17,948 nt of DNA, from positions 1 to 17,948 of the forward strand of contig MNTU01000001.1 of NCBI GenBank assembly GCA_001917125.1, read 5' to 3'. The translations under genes and the position numbers were made by a program. This DNA is from Azospirillum sp. 47_25 (GTDB lineage: Bacteria; Pseudomonadota; Alphaproteobacteria; RF32; CAG-239). Shown in pieces: positions 14,228 through 17,948 of this stretch. The notes under the pieces are model-generated. The model was not told the DNA's origin, did not search any database, and saw only the letters and a list, made by a program, of their open reading frames with translations. Position 1 is the stretch's first letter. Each line of letters begins with the position of its first letter.

Positions 14228-14393
14228 CGCAGTTCAGAGATGAGCTGCGGAGTGTCGAAACTCCCGAAAGAAAAAGAACGACTCCTTATTGAGGGGAGCC
14301 GGAGATATAAGCCTATATGGTCGAATAATCCGGACTGTTTCTTTCACAGTTTCGAACTCCCCCACCTTTAGTTTCAAAGGTGGGTTTTGTTTT
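14228..14393 (+). ncRNA. Predicted structured small RNA, unassigned
   Basis: A stretch without a coding frame that looks like its own transcription unit of about 165 nt. CCGCAG (14227-14232) pairs with CTGCGG (14245-14250). TCGAAACT (14255-14262) pairs with AGTTTCGA (14348-14355), and inside that GAAAGAAA (14266-14273) with TTTCTTTC (14338-14345), separated by a small internal loop. AGCCGGA (14297-14303) pairs with TCCGG plus CT (14329-14336) with one bulged A, and ATATA-AGCC-TATAT caps it. A terminator ends the RNA. It shares length, but not the closing arrangement, with 6S RNA; I saw no SRP, RNase P or tmRNA hallmarks. A leader for the short HTH gene is the alternative, but the strong terminator argues against it. 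All structures are by eye. Confidence 0.55.
14361..14393 (+). terminator. Intrinsic terminator of the predicted RNA
   Basis: CCCACCTTT (14361-14369) pairs perfectly with AAAGGTGGG (14376-14384) around AGTTTC, followed by TTTTGTTTT. It stands 69 bases before the next ATG, so it ends a transcript from upstream rather than belonging to a coding gene. Confidence 0.9.
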
Positions 14394-14461
14394 AACTAAA
14401 TTATCTTTGCCTGACTTTCGTTGAAGTTTGCAGAGATATTAAGACAAAATGGAGTTGAAAT

Positions 14462-14653
14462 ATGTTGACTAAAAAACAAGTTAAGAAAAACAATCATGAA
14501 ACCTTTACCCGTCTGGGGCGGCAGCTCTATGAGCGGCGGATGATGTACGGGGTTACGCTGGAGGAACTGGCGATGAAGACCAATGTTTCTCCGCATTATT
14601 TTGACCATGTTCGACGCGGCGGCCATGGAGGAATGGCGCCGGCTGAAAGTTGA
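14462..14653 (+). CDS. Short HTH (XRE-like) protein, possibly frameshifted
   Basis: 63 residues. GRQLYERRMMYGVTLEELAM (19-38) followed by KTNVSPHYFDHVRRGG has the pattern of the first three helices of an XRE/Cro-type DNA-binding domain (LRE-R--GLT-EELA-KT-VSP-YID-IERG), but then ends in HGGMAPAES and a TGA. The +1 frame from about 14622 reads AMEEWRRLKVDRYSILT to a TAG at 14673-14675, which looks more like the end of such a protein. A single-base change near the GC-rich GGCGGCC would join the two into about 70 residues. Either a sequencing error, a decayed gene or a real truncated regulator explains this. ATG has GGAG at seven bases. It follows the predicted RNA, and a shared terminator ends it. 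Confidence 0.6.
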   Translation: MLTKKQVKKNNHETFTRLGRQLYERRMMYGVTLEELAMKTNVSPHYFDHVRRGGHGGMAPAES

Positions 14654-14683
14654 CCGCTACAGTATTTTGACTTAGACGGCATC

Positions 14684-14716
14684 AAAAAAAGGAGTTCAAA
14701 ATTGAACTCCTTTTTT
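14684..14716. terminator. Bidirectional intrinsic terminator
   Basis: A near-perfect palindrome of 15 bp: GGAGTTCAA (14691-14699) with TTGAACTCC (14702-14710), extended by A and T tracts on both sides. It ends both the HTH gene and, leftward, secF. Confidence 0.9.
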
Positions 14717-14736
14717 CAGCGTAAAGATATCTTCCC

Positions 14737-15681
14737 TTAATCAACGTTGCCGAACGGATTGATAACCTGCTCTTTGGCTTCCTGGGTTGCCCGCAGGTCA
14801 AACAGGTTAAGCAAAACGGCGGAAACATAAATGGAAGAATAGGTTCCGACCACAACACCGGCAACAATCGTAAAGGAAAAGCTGCGCAGCGTGTCGCCGC
14901 CGAAGGCAAACAGAGCCAAAGCGGCCAGAAACGTGGTCAAACCGGTCAAAATCGTCCGCGAGAAGATGTCATTGATGCTTTTGTTCAGCAGTTCAAGCTG
15001 CGGCATTTTTTTGAATTTGCGCAGATTCTCCCGGATACGGTCATAAGTAACCACTTTGTCATTGACCGAATAACCGGCCAAAGTCAAAATGGCGGCAACC
15101 GTCGTCAGGCTGAAATCCATGTCAAACAGCGACAGCAGACCCGAAGTAACCAGCACGTCATGAACCAGACCGGCCAAGGCGCCCAGAGCAAACTGCCATT
15201 CAAAGCGGAACCAGATATACAGTGAAATCGCCAAAATCGCAATAACGGAAGCGATAATGCCGGCTTTCTTTAATTCGTCGCCGACTTGCGGTCCGACCAG
15301 CTCGACCCGGCGAAACTCAAACTCGTCTGTTCCCAGAACTTGTTTGATTTTGTTAACCGCAGCCATCTGCTCTTTTTCGCTAAGCTCTTTGGCCTGTGCC
15401 CGAATCATAAATTCGGTGCCGGTTTCACCGACGGTCTGCAGGTTAACGTCGTCAAGGTCAACCTGATTAACCTTGGCGCGAATGTCTTCCAGATTAACCG
15501 GACGGCTGCTGCCGACTTCCATCAAAATACCGCCGGAAAAGTCAATGCCGTAATTAAACCCCTTAACGGCAATGCAGATGACGGATAAAACCACCAGTAA
15601 TGAGGAGAAAACATAAGCGGGCTTACGCATTCCCATAAAATTGATATTGGTGTCTTTGGTTACCCAACTGAAAATTCTCAT
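14737..15681 (-). CDS. secF: Protein translocase subunit SecF
   Basis: 314 residues. SecF and SecD form an RND-family accessory complex that uses the proton gradient to pull proteins across the inner membrane after SecYEG/SecA. One helix near residues 22-42 is followed by YGIDFSGG (44-51), a periplasmic domain of about 90 residues, then five helices. LAGYSVNDKVVTYDRIREN (about 201-219) is the SecF signature between helices, with the conserved Asp and Arg. The ATG at 15681 has AAGGAAT seven bases upstream. Eighteen bases separate it from secD. Order is yajC-secD-secF as in most Alphaproteobacteria, with a terminator after secF, so later genes of other species' operons are absent. Confidence 0.97.
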   Translation of the reverse strand: MRIFSWVTKDTNINFMGMRKPAYVFSSLLVVLSVICIAVKGFNYGIDFSGGILMEVGSSRPVNLEDIRAKVNQVDLDDVNLQTVGETGTEFMIRAQAKELSEKEQMAAVNKIKQVLGTDEFEFRRVELVGPQVGDELKKAGIIASVIAILAISLYIWFRFEWQFALGALAGLVHDVLVTSGLLSLFDMDFSLTTVAAILTLAGYSVNDKVVTYDRIRENLRKFKKMPQLELLNKSINDIFSRTILTGLTTFLAALALFAFGGDTLRSFSFTIVAGVVVGTYSSIYVSAVLLNLFDLRATQEAKEQVINPFGNVD

Positions 15682-15699
15682 TTTTTATTCCTTAACATA

Positions 15700-17244
15700 T
15701 TAAATAGGCAGTTTGGTCGGTTTGTATTTGGCAATCCACGAAGCGATAATCAGCCGGGTGACCGTTACCGACGTAAACATGGAGGTTGCAATACCGATAG
15801 CCAACGTAACGGCAAAACCGCGAACCGGGCCGGAACCGAAATAAAACAGAACGATTGCGGCAACCAGCGTTGTCAGGTTGGAGTCCAAAATCGTTGCCCA
15901 GGCTTCGGTAAAGCCGGCTTCAGCCGCGTCTTTGGTCGAACGCCCGTGTTTAACTTCTTCCCGCATTCTTTCAAAAATGAGTACGTTGGCATCAACCGCC
16001 ATGCCGATAGTCAGAATAATACCGGCAATGCCCGGAAGGGTCAGCGTTGCTCCGATCATGCTCAAAATGCCCAGCATCAGGAACAGGTTGATGAATACCG
16101 TGATCGTCGTAAAAATGCCGAACAGACCGTAAGCGGCAATCATAAACGCCACCACAGCAATCAGGCCGACCACCGAAGCAAAAATACCTTCGCGGATAGA
16201 GTCGGCACCCAGTCCGGCACCGACGGTGCGCTCTTCCAAAACTTCCAACGGAGCGGGCAGGGCGCCTGAGCGCAGCAGCAAAGCCAGATCGCTGGCAGAT
16301 TTTACCGTAAAGTTGCCGCTGATAATGCCGCTGCCGCCGAGAATGGCGCTCTGAATAACCGGAGCAGAAATAACCTCGTTATCCAAAACAATCGCCAGAC
16401 GTTCGCCGATGTTGTTTTTGGTCGCTTCGCCGAATTTCTTGCCGCCGAGGCTGTTAAACTTGAAGCTGACCACCGGCTCGCCGTCTTGGAAAGACGGTTG
16501 GGCGTCAATCAGATTTTCACCGCCGACAACAGGTTTGCGGCTGATAACATAGGTTTCGCCTTCCGAACCGTTGACCAGACGCGAGGCTGAGCTCAGCTTG
16601 CCGCGGCGGGCATCGGCTGCGGTCGAACGGCTGTCAACCATGTGAAAAGACATTTTAGCCGTTTTGCCGAGCAGCGTTTTGACATATTCCGGATTCTGCA
16701 ACCCCGGCAGCTGAACGACAATGCGGTCGCTGCCCTGCCGCTGAATTACCGGCTCCTTCGTGCCCAGCTCGTCAATACGGCGGCGGACGATTTCGATGGA
16801 TTGGTCAACCACTTTGGCTTTCATCTGGTTCAGAGCCACGTCGGTATAACGAATAACAATTTCGCCGTCATCACCTTCGCTGACGTCTAATCCGTCGTCC
16901 ATCTTGCGGAATTTGCTGACCGCCTGAGTGCGGGAATTCGGATTCTCAATTTTAACTCTGACCGCGTCGCTGCCGGCTTTCAGATTTTGATAACGGATTT
17001 TGCTCTCGCGCAGAACCTGACGGGCGGAATCTTCGATTGAAGACATCCGCTCTTTCAGAACATCGTCCATTTTAACTTCCAGCAACAGGTTGGAACCGCC
17101 CTGCAAATCCAGACCGAGGTTAACCGGCTGCCACCACTTCGGCAATTTTGACGTGTCGCTCAGCATATTGGGAATGGCAAAAAACAGTCCCAAAACGCAA
17201 ATTGCCAGGATTATAAAAATCCTTGAACGAGATAATTTATACAT
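15700..17244 (-). CDS. secD: Protein translocase subunit SecD
   Basis: 514 residues from the ATG at 17242-17244, which follows AAGGGA by six bases; a TTG at 17248-17250 (two residues longer) is less likely. One N-terminal helix (about 9-26), NLGLDLQGGSNLLLEV (43-58), a large periplasmic domain with the P1 head region up to about residue 330, then the transmembrane module with the RND signature GMAVDANVLIFERMREE. It pairs with SecF to release and pull exported proteins. The gene lies between yajC and secF, the gap to yajC being 14 bases, so it is in one operon with both. Length fits the family; no oddities. Confidence 0.97.
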   Translation of the reverse strand: MYKLSRSRIFIILAICVLGLFFAIPNMLSDTSKLPKWWQPVNLGLDLQGGSNLLLEVKMDDVLKERMSSIEDSARQVLRESKIRYQNLKAGSDAVRVKIENPNSRTQAVSKFRKMDDGLDVSEGDDGEIVIRYTDVALNQMKAKVVDQSIEIVRRRIDELGTKEPVIQRQGSDRIVVQLPGLQNPEYVKTLLGKTAKMSFHMVDSRSTAADARRGKLSSASRLVNGSEGETYVISRKPVVGGENLIDAQPSFQDGEPVVSFKFNSLGGKKFGEATKNNIGERLAIVLDNEVISAPVIQSAILGGSGIISGNFTVKSASDLALLLRSGALPAPLEVLEERTVGAGLGADSIREGIFASVVGLIAVVAFMIAAYGLFGIFTTITVFINLFLMLGILSMIGATLTLPGIAGIILTIGMAVDANVLIFERMREEVKHGRSTKDAAEAGFTEAWATILDSNLTTLVAAIVLFYFGSGPVRGFAVTLAIGIATSMFTSVTVTRLIIASWIAKYKPTKLPI

Positions 17245-17258
17245 ATTCAATCCCTTGC

Positions 17259-17639
17259 TTATTTTTTGGATTTTGATTTTACTTTGGATTTTTTGTTGGA
17301 GTTGGCCGGAGCGGTGCTCTGCGGATTAACCACGTCGCGAACCGTCAGGCGGTTGACAGTGATGTTGACGCCTTCGGCGATTTCAACGACCAGTTCCGGG
17401 CTTTCGTCTGCTTTGACAACCGTGCCGTAAATGCCGCCGCCGGTAATAATCCGGTCGCCTTTCTTAATCGAGGCCAGCAGATTGTCATGTTCTTTCATCC
17501 GCTTCTGCTGCGGACGGATTAAAATAACATAAAAAATAACGAAAATAAGCCCGAGCTGAATCAAGGTTCCGGTCAGGGTTCCCTGCGAAGTCGCCGCTGC
17601 TGCGTCGGCAGCCTGTGCCATAGCTTCACTGATAAACAT
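17259..17639 (-). CDS. yajC: Preprotein translocase auxiliary subunit YajC
   Basis: 126 residues from the ATG at 17637-17639, four codons inside the longest reading; GGAG lies six bases upstream of it, while the ATG at 17651 has no Shine-Dalgarno. A short hydrophobic start, Ala-rich linker, then one membrane helix (LIQLGLIFVIFYVILIRPQQ), followed by the conserved cytoplasmic RPQQKRMKEHDNLL and the KKGDRIITGGGIYGTVV domain. The C-terminus is a Lys/Ser-rich tail. YajC associates with SecDF and SecYEG in the inner membrane; it is dispensable in many bacteria. It is the first gene of the yajC-secD-secF operon. Confidence 0.96.
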   Translation of the reverse strand: MFISEAMAQAADAAAATSQGTLTGTLIQLGLIFVIFYVILIRPQQKRMKEHDNLLASIKKGDRIITGGGIYGTVVKADESPELVVEIAEGVNITVNRLTVRDVVNPQSTAPANSNKKSKVKSKSKK

Positions 17640-17671
17640 ATTTTTCTCCATTTAAATTATTAACTGCGACG

Positions 17672-17699
17672 AATATACACCAATATTGCCGTATAACAA
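17672..17699 (-). promoter_or_regulatory. Promoter of the yajC-secD-secF operon
   Basis: Leftward TTGTTA (17694-17699), a 16-base spacer and TATATT (17672-17677). Transcription would start near 17665, about 26 bases before the yajC ATG. Confidence 0.6.
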
Positions 17700-17840
17700 C
17701 AGGAAAAAAACACAGATTTAACAATTTTTTTATGGTTTTAAGTCGGTAAAACGTTTTTATGCCTTTACTTTTTTGTTTCAAAGCACCCGCCGATAGAGTA
17801 AAGAGATTTAGCCAAAAATAAATCCTCTCTGTATTATTTA

Positions 17841-17869
17841 TTGACATTGTTTCTCTCTTGTGGCATTCT
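17841..17869 (+). promoter_or_regulatory. Candidate promoter of the partial gene at 17906
   Basis: A perfect TTGACA (17841-17846), 17 bases and CATTCT (17864-17869). The weak -10 is offset by an extended -10 TGG immediately upstream. Start would be near 17876. Confidence 0.5.
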
Positions 17870-17905
17870 GTAAGTGATATGGTTTCAGTTATAGAGAGGT
17901 GTATG

Positions 17906-17948
17906 ATGAAAGTTCTTCCTTGGTTCGCGCTGTTATTTGCTTGTACAG
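17906..17948 (+). CDS. 5' end of an exported protein, probably a lipoprotein (partial)
   Basis: Only 14 codons are present: MKVLPWFALLFACT, cut off by the window edge. A basic start and a hydrophobic core ending in LFAC suit a signal peptide with a lipobox-like cysteine, so it may be a lipoprotein; a plain signal peptide is also possible. The ATG at 17906 is preferred over the one at 17903 because GAGAGG lies six bases upstream of it. It reads away from the sec operon and has its own candidate promoter. Confidence 0.5.
   Translation, partial: MKVLPWFALLFACT

Noticed and set aside
1..17948. CRISPR array, insertion sequence or defence cassette
   Set aside because: No regularly spaced direct repeats, transposase motifs or nuclease-helicase clusters are visible. 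Most genes are housekeeping or metabolic.

Overview
The window is about 18 kb of chromosomal sequence at roughly 45% G+C, and I read it as an alphaproteobacterium. The pointers are the separate yajC-secD-secF operon, the soluble lytic transglycosylase with its AWPWTIN segment, and a tRNA-Val with an encoded CCA end. The many small unrecognised proteins and AT-rich spacers suggest a poorly sampled, perhaps host-associated lineage, but that last step is inference. There is no rRNA, CRISPR array, insertion sequence or phage.

Layout. 1-834: a decayed C-terminal fragment of an endonuclease/exonuclease/phosphatase (EEP) family protein, then a cold-shock protein reading leftward from a clear promoter. 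835-2341: the manganese exporter mntP, then two small unrecognised membrane-anchored proteins, closed by a strong two-way terminator. 2344-5428, leftward: a lytic transglycosylase, an RNase J-like metallo-beta-lactamase protein, and an acyl-ACP thioesterase whose start overlaps the MBL gene end. 5675-6565: an N-formylglutamate amidohydrolase-like protein. 6778-6854: tRNA-Val(GAC) with promoter and terminator. 6899-7474: tag, DNA-3-methyladenine glycosylase I.

7645-9227 is a self-contained two-gene operon of unknown function with a near-consensus promoter and a terminator. 9329-11478 holds an acetyltransferase, a histidine phosphatase and an inositol-monophosphatase-family enzyme, the last two overlapping. 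It meets a YbaK-like deacylase tail to tail, both stop codons lying in one TTAA. A glycine-zipper-like small protein, gpsA (with an operator-like palindrome between its -35 and -10) and a small helical protein follow, all leftward.

14194-14393 is the most interesting non-coding stretch: a promoter, a region that can fold into a 5' hairpin and a long interrupted stem, and an intrinsic terminator. Together they look like an independent RNA of about 165 nt that I cannot assign. After it comes a very short HTH protein that looks frameshifted. The right end is the yajC-secD-secF operon (leftward, SecYEG accessory complex) and the first codons of a rightward signal-peptide or lipoprotein gene.

Most of the window is housekeeping. 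I do not see a clear new multi-gene defence or metabolic system. The RNA at 14228-14393 and the unknown operon at 7709-9178 are the best candidates for something undescribed.
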